This document shows positions 1 to 5,772 of a stretch of DNA of 6,245 bases, in pieces. The notes beneath the pieces are model-generated. The model was not told the origin of the DNA. It saw only the letters and a list, made by a program, of their open reading frames with translations, and searched no databases. This DNA comes from a bacterium (GTDB lineage Bacteria; Pseudomonadota; Alphaproteobacteria; Rhizobiales; Xanthobacteraceae). The stretch lies in assembly GCA_029946075.1 (NCBI GenBank), contig JAQSDT010000152.1, positions 1 through 6,245 of the forward strand, read 5' to 3'. The position numbers and the translations under genes are program-made. Position 1 is the stretch's first letter, and each line of letters starts with the position of its first letter.

Positions 1-1732
1 GCGCGTCGCGATAGACGAAGCTGGAGAACGCCGCGCTGACGATCGGGCGATCGGTCAAATCGGTATCGGTGAAGGTGACGGTGCCGGTGACGATATCGAC
101 GGCAGTATTGCCGGTGCCGACCCGTTCAACGATCGCACCGCCGGCGGTCGCAATGGTCGGCTTGTCGTTGGTGCCGGTGATCGTGATCGTGAACGGCACG
201 AACGTCACTTCGTTGTTCGGCGCGTAATTATTGTCGACCCGCGCCAGATAGGTCAGCATCAGGGTCTCGCCGACGGCCAGGAAGTCGAAGGCGCCGTCGG
301 CAATATTGTAGGTCCAGGTCGCCGTGCCGTAATTCCGACCGGTCGGATCCTGCACTACGACCAGCGGCTTCTCGACTGCATGGATCGCGGCAAGCTGTTC
401 CGCCGTCAACGACGAGGTGACGTCGGCGTGCTGCGCATTCTGGTACTTGAAGGAAGAGAACGCCGTCGAGACGGTCGGTACGTCGCCAGCGTTGATGTCG
501 GCATAATTGACCTTGCCGGACACGCTGTCGACTTCGGCGCTTGCCGTAACGCTGGCGCGCTCGGTCAGAGCACCCCCGACGGCATAGGCGTCGGGGGGCC
601 CGGAAACGTGATCGAGCTTGAGGCCAGGCGCCGGAGCGGTGCCGGAGCCCGGCTTTTCCGCGACGTTGAGGACTTGCAGCGTCACCGGAATTTCGGTGCC
701 GTTAGCCAGTTTCAGGAACACGTTCTGCGGAACGACCGTGTCGGTGAAATTGGTGGTGACCTTGGTGTTCGGATTGTTGAGATCCGAAAACTTCAGCGAG
801 AACACGTCGGTGATGATCTTCTGCGCATCGGGTGACAGCTGCACCGACGACAGGAAGCTGACGGTGCCCTGGCCATTGATGATGGTCTGCGTTCCAGCCT
901 GGTTGACGGTCGCGATCGGCGTCAGGGTCGTCTTGTCGAACAGGATGTAGGAGCCGGTGGTACCGTCCGGCTCGACCAGCACCTGGAATTTCGCCGGCGG
1001 CGCGCCGCCCTGTCCGGGCACCTCAAAATCGATTTCGACCAGCACCGCGGTGCCGCGGATGCCCATGGTGGCGACCGGCGTATCGACCTTCATGTCGCCG
1101 TTCTTGGCGGTGGCGCCGGCGACAAAGGAGATCGTGCCCTGCACCAGACTGAGCAGCGACTTGTTGCTCGACCCGGCGGGGTCGTAGATCATTTCGTTCA
1201 GCACCATCCTGGCGTTCGCACCGAGGCCGAACACGCTGCCGTCGATGAAGGTGATGCCAAGGGTGGAATCCGAACCGGATTGGACGACGTCACCTTTGTT
1301 GACGGTGTCGCCCTGGTTCAGAATGATCGAAACGCCGTTGCGGACCGCGGTCGCCGTGCCGGAGAGCTTGGTAACGTGGCCGATGACCTGGGCGACGCTC
1401 GGGCTGCCGTCGGCCTGGAGCTGTGCGAACTGGGTGTGGCCGGTCAGCGCGTTGACGAGATCGCCGGTGAGGTGGGCGCCATCGGGTGAAGCCAGCGCCG
1501 CCCGCTTCTCGCCCTTGAAGTAATCCTGCAGGACGAGCTCACGTTCGTCGCCCTTGATGACGAGATCGGTGCCCGCGCGCTTGAAATCGCCGGTGAAGAG
1601 CAGATGGGCATCCGGAACGATGATGGCGCCGGCCGGGGCGTGGGTCGAAACGCTGTCGACGTGGGTCTGCCCAAGCGGTTGAACGCCCTGGCCGTCTGAC
1701 ACCACATCGGTAAATTTGCCGGCCAAGCTCAA
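1..1732 (-). CDS. FecR-domain and VCBS-repeat surface protein (adhesin-like), N-terminal part, runs off left edge
   Basis: An open minus-strand frame of 577 codons runs from a TTG at 1732 to the left edge without a stop. Numbering from that TTG, residues 1-110 form a conserved-looking N-terminal module (DAHLLFTGDFKRAG, then ELVLQDYF). Residues about 115-235 are a FecR-type domain (GTATAVRNG, NKGDVVQSG, VQGTISFVAG, VDTPVATMGIRGTAV). A linker follows, then a VCBS/cadherin-like repeat at about 388-525 ending in TITGTNDKP. A second repeat starts at about 531 and is cut by the window edge. VSTAFSSF at 421 and VSAAFSSF at 565 set a period of 144 residues. No signal peptide is visible, as expected for a type-I-secreted giant adhesin, though secretion is inferred. 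The frame has no ATG. It stays open upstream to a TAG at 1781-1783, and TTG 1732, TTG 1726, GTG 1705 and GTG 1702 are the candidate starts, none with a good ribosome binding site. It lies divergent to a LapG-like protease gene, which suggests a cell-surface adhesion role. The domain calls are firm; the function is an inference. Confidence 0.85.
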   Translation of the reverse strand, partial: MSLAGKFTDVVSDGQGVQPLGQTHVDSVSTHAPAGAIIVPDAHLLFTGDFKRAGTDLVIKGDERELVLQDYFKGEKRAALASPDGAHLTGDLVNALTGHTQFAQLQADGSPSVAQVIGHVTKLSGTATAVRNGVSIILNQGDTVNKGDVVQSGSDSTLGITFIDGSVFGLGANARMVLNEMIYDPAGSSNKSLLSLVQGTISFVAGATAKNGDMKVDTPVATMGIRGTAVLVEIDFEVPGQGGAPPAKFQVLVEPDGTTGSYILFDKTTLTPIATVNQAGTQTIINGQGTVSFLSSVQLSPDAQKIITDVFSLKFSDLNNPNTKVTTNFTDTVVPQNVFLKLANGTEIPVTLQVLNVAEKPGSGTAPAPGLKLDHVSGPPDAYAVGGALTERASVTASAEVDSVSGKVNYADINAGDVPTVSTAFSSFKYQNAQHADVTSSLTAEQLAAIHAVEKPLVVVQDPTGRNYGTATWTYNIADGAFDFLAVGETLMLTYLARVDNNYAPNNEVTFVPFTITITGTNDKPTIATAGGAIVERVGTGNTAVDIVTGTVTFTDTDLTDRPIVSAAFSSFVYRDA

Positions 1733-1825
1733 TGTGGCACCATCGCGGCTAAGGTTAATACTTATAGAATATTCAAAGGTCTAAGCTTGCATATCACTGG
1801 AAGGGACGTTTCGGAACCATCCATT

Positions 1826-1837
1826 GCTTGTACAAGC
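1826..1837. promoter_or_regulatory. 12-bp perfect palindrome, possible operator
   Basis: GCTTGTACAAGC reads the same on both strands. It lies about 95 bases upstream of the candidate start of the adhesin-like gene, inside the AT-rich divergent region. Its symmetry and place fit a binding site for a dimeric regulator, but I do not recognise the motif, and a 12-mer palindrome can occur by chance. Confidence 0.25.
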
Positions 1838-2082
1838 CCAAGGCACAAAGCACCCGATAAATCGATTTCGTAGGGTTCTACAAAAACAGGAAGTATTCAA
1901 TTCAACAATGCATCCTAATTTTGCAGAAAATCCAGCGATACTTCAGTTATTCCAAGTATTGAGGTGAAAAATCTTACTTCTGATTTCTTTAGCCGACTTC
2001 TGTCGAGGGATATAACGCCAATTTTGAAGTTAAAACTATGGCTTAGCCAACACATCACGCGATTCCTGTTGCGTTAGCTATG

Positions 2083-2114
2083 TTAACTGGAAAACAACGA
2101 TAAGGCGCAGTTAA
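2083..2114. promoter_or_regulatory. TTAACTG/CAGTTAA inverted repeat, possible operator
   Basis: TTAACTG at 2083-2089 and CAGTTAA at 2108-2114 are perfect 7-bp inverted arms with an 18-base spacer. The short GTTAA core also occurs at 1754 and near 2029 in the same intergenic region. It lies about 220 bases upstream of the protease start. Regulator unknown. Confidence 0.22.
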
Positions 2115-2140
2115 GGCAAGTACGGCGAAAAGCCGGCAGC

Positions 2141-2157
2141 CGATCCAAACGGGATCG
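2141..2157. repeat. Small hairpin in divergent region
   Basis: CGATCC (2141-2146) and GGATCG (2152-2157) form a perfect 6-bp stem with a 5-base loop. It is too short and lacks the T-run needed to call a terminator. It may be a leader structure of the downstream protease gene or a chance event. Confidence 0.2.
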
Positions 2158-2317
2158 ATAAAATTGTCGCCATTCGGGCTAAGCAATTTTCGTGCTGTTT
2201 GCGGCTTTCGGGCCGGCAATCGCCCATTTTAAGCAGATCAAAAGCCGCGCCCGCCATCCTGCCCCCAGCGAAATGATCCGGTCACGAGCGGGCACTCCAG
2301 ACCCGCCGATGTCCCGG

Positions 2318-2324
2318 ACAGGGG
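2318..2324 (+). promoter_or_regulatory. Ribosome binding site of the LapG-like protease gene
   Basis: ACAGGGG ends six bases before the ATG at 2331. This purine-rich stretch supports that start. The resulting protein opens directly with a well-formed signal peptide, which agrees with it. Confidence 0.55.
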
Positions 2325-2330
2325 TGTCAG

Positions 2331-3098
2331 ATGGGGTCGTCGGTGTTTTCCCGCGCGCTGCGTGCGGGCCTCGTGGTATGCGGCTTGGCCTGGCTTTGGC
2401 CGGCAGACGTCAGTGCGCAGATGCTGCGCCCGTTCGACGCCTCCAGACTGATCCAGCGTTCGGCCGAACCGTTCGGCATCCCGGCATCTCCCCTGCTCGG
2501 CGGCGGCCTGGCTGACAAATGGCGCGCCGTACAACGCCGGCTCGCCGACGAGATGGTGCAGGTCGCGCTTTGCGACGGCGATCGCGACCGCTGCGCCTCG
2601 CCGAGCGCGCTGAAGTTTCTCGAGATCGTCGACGCCGCCCGGCTTCGCGAAGGTCGCGCCCGGCTCGGCGAGATCAACCGCGCGCTCAACCTTGCGATCC
2701 GCCCCGTCAGCGACGGCTCGGTCGACGTCTGGTCGACCCCGCTCGAGACGCTCGCCAGGGGCGCCGGCGATTGCGAGGATTACGCGATTGCAAAATTCCT
2801 GGCCCTGCGTTTTGCCGGCATCGCTTCCGACGACATCAGGATCGTGGTCGTGCACGACACCGCCTTTCGCGAAGACCACGCCGTTGCCGCGGCACGGCTG
2901 GACGGGCGCTGGCTCACGCTCGACAATCGCCGGATGGCCATGGTCGAGGACTCCGCCGTGAGAAACTACCGGCCGACCTTCGTGATCGATCAGCACGACG
3001 TGATGCGTTATTCCGATGTACCGATGCTGGCCATCGCCTCCGGCACTGCGGCGGCGTTCCCGGCCGGCGTGAGTTCGCTGGCCGCAGCTGTCGATTGA
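2331..3098 (+). CDS. LapG-like periplasmic transglutaminase-like cysteine protease (BTLCP family)
   Basis: A 255-residue exported protein. Residues 1-29 look like a Sec signal peptide: basic start, hydrophobic LVVCGLAWLW, cleavage after DVSA. The Cys17 inside it is not in a lipobox. The mature part carries the transglutaminase-like cysteine protease core: Cys148 in GAGDCEDYAIAKF, His183 in EDHAV and Asp198 in LTLDNRR form the expected triad. Asp147 and Glu149 flank the catalytic Cys as do the calcium-binding residues of characterised LapG proteins. Length, about 250 residues, also fits that family. LapG is a periplasmic protease that clips the N-terminus of large outer-membrane-anchored adhesins when c-di-GMP falls and the receptor LapD no longer holds it. 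The divergent neighbour is a FecR/VCBS surface protein, a plausible substrate. No lapD is in the window. Family assignment is firm. That it acts on the neighbour is inference, so I give no gene symbol. Confidence 0.9.
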   Translation: MGSSVFSRALRAGLVVCGLAWLWPADVSAQMLRPFDASRLIQRSAEPFGIPASPLLGGGLADKWRAVQRRLADEMVQVALCDGDRDRCASPSALKFLEIVDAARLREGRARLGEINRALNLAIRPVSDGSVDVWSTPLETLARGAGDCEDYAIAKFLALRFAGIASDDIRIVVVHDTAFREDHAVAAARLDGRWLTLDNRRMAMVEDSAVRNYRPTFVIDQHDVMRYSDVPMLAIASGTAAAFPAGVSSLAAAVD

Positions 3099-3155
3099 TA
3101 TCGAAGCTGTCGCGTTCCCCGCCGGTTGGCATGCCAGATTTTTGCTGATGCCGTT

Positions 3156-3179
3156 CGTTGCGTTCGATGCGATGCAACG
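3156..3179. repeat. Inverted repeat downstream of the protease gene
   Basis: CGTTGC (3156-3161) and GCAACG (3174-3179) pair across a 12-base loop, about 58 bases after the protease stop. No T-run follows on the plus strand, so this would be at best a weak terminator. Confidence 0.2.
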
Positions 3180-3247
3180 GGAGTCCGCAAACGATGTTGC
3201 GGTGCAGCCGTAAACGGCGACGCATTCTGTTTGGCGAAAACATGACG

Positions 3248-3269
3248 ATGCAAATTTTCTCTTTTGCAT
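3248..3269. repeat. AT-rich inverted repeat, operator or weak hairpin
   Basis: ATGCAAA (3248-3254) and TTTGCAT (3263-3269) are perfect 7-bp arms around an 8-base pyrimidine-rich loop. The stem is too AT-rich for a strong terminator. It lies just upstream of the possible promoter of the dehydrogenase gene, so an operator is conceivable. Confidence 0.25.
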
Positions 3270-3286
3270 TTCATTGCTACCTTTGA

Positions 3287-3316
3287 TTGACGCGATCCTT
3301 CCCGCGGGCATAGCAT
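3287..3316 (+). promoter_or_regulatory. Possible sigma-70 promoter of the dehydrogenase gene
   Basis: TTGACG (3287-3292) is followed after 18 bases by TAGCAT (3311-3316). The -35 is good for an alphaproteobacterial housekeeping promoter, but the -10 is poor. If used, the leader would be roughly 90 bases and would contain the palindromic repeat at 3335-3382. Weak evidence. Confidence 0.22.
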
Positions 3317-3334
3317 CCGCAACAGATCCGCCAG

Positions 3335-3382
3335 CGTATGATCCGGAAAAGCGGGAACCGGTTTTCCGAAAAGATCATGCGC
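3335..3382. repeat. Rhizobiales-type palindromic interspersed repeat
   Basis: Outer arms ATGATC (3338-3343) and GATCAT (3373-3378) and inner arms GGAAAA (3345-3350) and TTTTCC (3362-3367) are nested around a GC-rich centre containing GGAACCGG. I recognise this from memory as a widely dispersed intergenic repeat of Bradyrhizobium and related genomes. It ends about 34 bases before the dehydrogenase ATG, so it would form a hairpin in the 5' leader if transcription starts upstream. Confidence 0.7.
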
Positions 3383-3403
3383 AAACAAACAGGCGAGATC
3401 ACT

Positions 3404-3410
3404 GGGAGGG
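3404..3410 (+). promoter_or_regulatory. Ribosome binding site deciding the dehydrogenase start
   Basis: GGGAGGG ends six bases before the ATG at 3417. The next in-frame ATG, at 3474, has a pyrimidine-rich upstream stretch and no such site. This favours 3417 even though the protein from 3474 would have a tidier signal peptide. Confidence 0.65.
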
Positions 3411-3416
3411 AATGAG

Positions 3417-5582
3417 ATGATACGTTTGCGACGTGCTGATTCCGCTTGCCGTTTTTTCCCCTACATCTCCGCCATGCCACCTCGCCTCGCGCGGACGGCG
3501 ATTGCGATCGGCCTCGGCCTGGCGCTCTCCTGCGGCGGCGCGCTGGCGCAGACCAAGGGATCGCCTGACCATATCAAGGCCGTGACCTCGGCGGTCGACG
3601 GCGCGTCGATCAAGGCCAACACCGCGACGTCGAACGACTGGCCGACGATCGGTCTCGACTATGCCGAAACCCGTTTCAGCAAGCTCAGCAAGATCAACGT
3701 CGATAACGTCAAGCAACTCGGTCTGGTGTGGAGCTATCCGCTCGAATCCTCCCGCGGCGTCGAGGCGACACCGGTCGTGGTCGACGGCATCATGTACCAG
3801 ACCGCATCGTGGAGCGTGGTGCACGCCATCGACGCCCGCACCGGCAAGCAGCTCTGGACCTACGATCCGAAGATCGACAAGGAGAAGGGCTACAAGGGCT
3901 GCTGCGACGTGGTCAATCGCGGCGTCGCGCTGTGGAAGGGCAAGGTCTATGTCGGCGCCTATGACGGGCGGCTGATCGCGCTCGACGCCGTCACCGGCAA
4001 GGTAGTCTGGGAAAAGGACACCCTGATCGACAAGGAACATTCCTACACCATCACCGGCGCACCGCGCGTGTTCAACGGCAAGGTGGTGATCGGCAATGGC
4101 GGCGCCGAATACGGCGCGCGCGGCTACGTGACCGCCTATGACGCCGAGACCGGCAACCAGGCCTGGCGCTGGTTCACCGTGCCCGGCGATCCGTCGAAAC
4201 CGTTCGAAGACGATTCGATGGCGGCTGCAGCCAAGACCTGGGATCCATCCGGCAAATACTGGGTCAATGGCGGCGGCGGCACCGCATGGGACACCATCAC
4301 CTTCGATCCCGATCTGAACATGGTCTATATCGGCACCGGCAACGGCTCGCCGTGGAACCGGGACATCCGCAGCCCGTCTGGCGGCGACAATCTTTACCTG
4401 GCGTCGCTGGTCGCGCTGAATGCCGACACCGGAAAATACATCTGGCACTACCAGGAAACACCCGGCGATCACTGGGACTACACCTCGACCCAGCCGATGA
4501 TCCTGGCCGACATCACCATCGACGGTGCGCCGCGCAAGGTGATCCTGCACGCGCCGAAGAACGGCTTCTTCTTCGTCGTCGACCGCACCAACGGCAAGTT
4601 CATCTCGGCGAAGAACTTCGTCGACGTGAACTGGGCGACCGGCTACGACGCCAATGGCCGCCCGATCGAGGTCAAGGAAGCGCGCGGCGAAGCGGCCCGT
4701 GACAGCATTCCCGGCCCGTTCGGCGCCCACAACTGGCACCCGATGTCGTTCAATCCGCAGACCGGCCTTGTCTATCTGCCGGCACAGGGCGTGCCGCTCA
4801 ACCTGACGCCGGAAAAGACGCTGACGCACAACGCCGCGACGCCGGGCAAGTTCGCTGCCGCCGCCGGCTGGAATGTCGGCTTCATGCTGAATGCCACGCC
4901 GCCCAAGAGCCCGGCATTCGGACGGCTGCTGGCGTGGGATCCGGTCAAGCAGAAGGAAGCCTGGCGCGTCGAGCACGTGGCGCCGTGGAACGGCGGTACG
5001 CTCACCACCGCGGGCAACCTCGTGTTCCAGGGCACGGCGGACGGGCGCTTCGTCGCCTACAACGCCACCACGGGCGAAAAACTCTGGGAGAGCGCGACCG
5101 GCACCGGCGTCGTTGCCGCGGCCTCGACCTACATGCTCGACGGCCAGCAATACGTCACCATCGCGGTCGGCTGGGGCGGCGTGTTCGGTATCTCGCAACG
5201 CGTCACCGAACTGCAGAGCCCCGGCACGGTCTACACCTTCGCCGTCGGCGGCAAGGCGCCGCTGCCGGCCTTCGTGAAGTACCAGACCGAGGGCCTGCTG
5301 AAGGGCGTGAAGTACGATCCGAAGGACGTTCCCGAAGGCACCGCGATCTACGTCGCCGCCTGCGCCCAGTGCCATGGCGTGCCCGGCGTCGACAAGGGCG
5401 GCAACGTCCGCAACCTCGGCTATGTCTCCACCGAGACGATCGCCAATCTGAAGGACTTCGTCTTCAAGGGCCCGTTCCGCGACCAGGGCATGCCCGACTT
5501 CACCGGCAAGCTGAAGGAAGACGACATCCCGAAGCTGCAGGCGTTCATCCAGGGAACGGCGGACGCAATCCGGCCCAAATAG
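3417..5582 (+). CDS. PQQ-dependent quinohemoprotein alcohol dehydrogenase (type II, periplasmic, C-terminal cytochrome c)
   Basis: A 721-residue exported enzyme that oxidises alcohols to aldehydes with PQQ and calcium, passing electrons to its own haem c. A signal peptide ends after GGALA at residue 44, with a long n-region if the ATG at 3417 is used. The eight-bladed propeller shows repeated tryptophan-docking motifs: AIDARTGKQLW (137), ALDAVTGKVVW (188), AYDAETGNQAW (240), ALNADTGKYIW (333), AWDPVKQKEAW (506) and AYNATTGEKLW (547). The vicinal pair Cys162-Cys163 is the PQQ-stacking disulfide. Glu231 and Asn309 are the expected calcium ligands, Asp354 in DHWDYT the catalytic base, and Lys381 matches the lysine seen in type II enzymes near PQQ. 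Residue 356 is Thr, not the Asp of lanthanide enzymes. The haem domain (about 636-721) has CAQCH at 649-653 and a probable axial Met692. Length fits type II alcohol dehydrogenases. Substrate cannot be read from the sequence: ethanol, longer or aromatic alcohols are possible. No PQQ synthesis or cytochrome gene is adjacent. Confidence 0.95.
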   Translation: MIRLRRADSACRFFPYISAMPPRLARTAIAIGLGLALSCGGALAQTKGSPDHIKAVTSAVDGASIKANTATSNDWPTIGLDYAETRFSKLSKINVDNVKQLGLVWSYPLESSRGVEATPVVVDGIMYQTASWSVVHAIDARTGKQLWTYDPKIDKEKGYKGCCDVVNRGVALWKGKVYVGAYDGRLIALDAVTGKVVWEKDTLIDKEHSYTITGAPRVFNGKVVIGNGGAEYGARGYVTAYDAETGNQAWRWFTVPGDPSKPFEDDSMAAAAKTWDPSGKYWVNGGGGTAWDTITFDPDLNMVYIGTGNGSPWNRDIRSPSGGDNLYLASLVALNADTGKYIWHYQETPGDHWDYTSTQPMILADITIDGAPRKVILHAPKNGFFFVVDRTNGKFISAKNFVDVNWATGYDANGRPIEVKEARGEAARDSIPGPFGAHNWHPMSFNPQTGLVYLPAQGVPLNLTPEKTLTHNAATPGKFAAAAGWNVGFMLNATPPKSPAFGRLLAWDPVKQKEAWRVEHVAPWNGGTLTTAGNLVFQGTADGRFVAYNATTGEKLWESATGTGVVAAASTYMLDGQQYVTIAVGWGGVFGISQRVTELQSPGTVYTFAVGGKAPLPAFVKYQTEGLLKGVKYDPKDVPEGTAIYVAACAQCHGVPGVDKGGNVRNLGYVSTETIANLKDFVFKGPFRDQGMPDFTGKLKEDDIPKLQAFIQGTADAIRPK

Positions 5583-5592
5583 CAGTAAGGAC

Positions 5593-5673
5593 CGTCATTG
5601 CGAGCGAAGCGAAGCAATCCATAGGTCGGCATAGAAAGTGGATTGCTTCGTCGCTTCGCTCCTCGCAATGACG
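5593..5673. repeat. Long palindromic interspersed repeat (Bradyrhizobium type)
   Basis: Arm 1 (5593-5621, beginning CGTCATTGCGAG and ending GAAGCAATCCA) and arm 2 (5639-5673, the inverted copy) are separated by a 17-base loop. Arm 2 has six extra bases in two triplets, leaving two bulges in an otherwise near-perfect stem. I recognise the arms from memory as a very common mobile palindrome in Bradyrhizobium intergenic regions. It starts 10 bases after the dehydrogenase stop and may help protect or end that transcript. Confidence 0.85.
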
Positions 5674-5691
5674 AACTGTCAAACAAAGACG

Positions 5692-5737
5692 AGCCAAAAA
5701 GCAAAAAGGGCTGCGCGATCGTCTCGCGCAGCCCTTT
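5692..5737 (-). terminator. Intrinsic terminator of the transporter gene, possibly bidirectional
   Basis: AAAGGGCTGCGCGA (5705-5718) and TCGCGCAGCCCTTT (5724-5737) form a perfect 14-bp stem with a 5-base loop. On the minus strand the stem is followed by TTGCTTTTTGG, a good T-rich tail, so it should end transcription of the substrate-binding protein gene. On the plus strand only TTTGTCG follows, so it would act weakly for the convergent dehydrogenase gene. Confidence 0.85.
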
Positions 5738-5757
5738 GTCGTTAGAGCGATGCTACA

Positions 5758-5772
5758 GGAGCGAAGCGCTCC
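5758..5772 (-). repeat. Short hairpin directly after the transporter gene stop
   Basis: GGAGCG (5758-5763) and CGCTCC (5767-5772) pair around a 3-base loop, starting one base beyond the minus-strand stop. There is no T-run after it. It may stabilise the 3' end or simply precede the real terminator at 5692-5737. Confidence 0.4.

Larger units (their letters stand above)
1745..2330. other. Divergent intergenic region with AT-rich core
   Basis: About 590 bases without a convincing gene separate the minus-strand adhesin-like gene from the plus-strand protease gene. By hand count, 1861-2040 is about 35% GC, against well over 60% in the flanking genes. Composition rises again from about 2100 towards the protease start. 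The region holds a 12-bp palindrome at 1826-1837, an 8-bp palindrome (GAATATTC) at 1767-1774, a TTAACTG/CAGTTAA inverted repeat at 2083-2114 and a small hairpin at 2141-2157. I could not pick convincing -35/-10 pairs for either gene. The likely role is a shared promoter and operator region. A short minus-strand ORF from an ATG near 1823 encodes only about 20 residues and has no ribosome binding site. Confidence 0.6.
3099..3416. other. Intergenic region between protease and dehydrogenase genes
   Basis: No coding region is supported here. It holds inverted repeats at 3156-3179 and 3248-3269, a weak promoter-like pair at 3287-3316 and a palindromic interspersed repeat at 3335-3382. The two plus-strand flanking genes are unrelated in function and 318 bases apart, so they are probably separate transcription units. 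Confidence 0.6.

Noticed and set aside
380..1523. Several plus-strand frames of 69-151 codons opposite the adhesin-like gene
   Set aside because: They are shadows of the continuous minus-strand frame that carries the FecR and VCBS motifs.
1741..1823. Minus-strand 20-codon ORF from an ATG near 1823 as a leader peptide or true start
   Set aside because: It has no ribosome binding site, ends out of frame with the adhesin-like gene and has no recognisable sequence. Kept only as part of the start-codon question.
2030..2114. CtrA-type sites suggested by TTAA and TTAAC motifs
   Set aside because: The TTAA-like halves are spaced by 5, 9 or more bases, not the 7 needed for the full CtrA motif.
1700..2330. 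Sigma-54 promoter (TGGC-N-TTGC type) in the divergent region
   Set aside because: TGGCAC occurs near 1735 on the plus strand, but no TTGCA-like -12 element follows at the right spacing.
2192..2515. Plus-strand frame of 107 codons overlapping the start of the protease gene
   Set aside because: It has no ribosome binding site, its product becomes Arg/Pro-rich out-of-frame sequence once inside the protease gene, and it has no family resemblance.
2238..3311. Open frame of 357 codons on the minus strand
   Set aside because: Antisense to the LapG-like protease, whose catalytic motifs and signal peptide are clear; the minus-strand product has no recognisable motif.
3335..3382. Rho-independent terminator of the protease gene
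   Set aside because: It lies about 240 bases past the stop, has no T-run after the stem and matches a dispersed repeat family instead.
3399..5375. Long open frame of 658 codons on the minus strand
   Set aside because: It lies wholly opposite the certain dehydrogenase gene, has low-complexity Arg/Ala/Gly/Asp-rich sequence, no domain motif and no start signal. It is the antisense shadow of a high-GC gene.
5593..5673. CRISPR repeat or insertion-sequence end
   Set aside because: It is a single two-arm palindrome with no spacer-repeat periodicity, no transposase and no target-site duplication visible.
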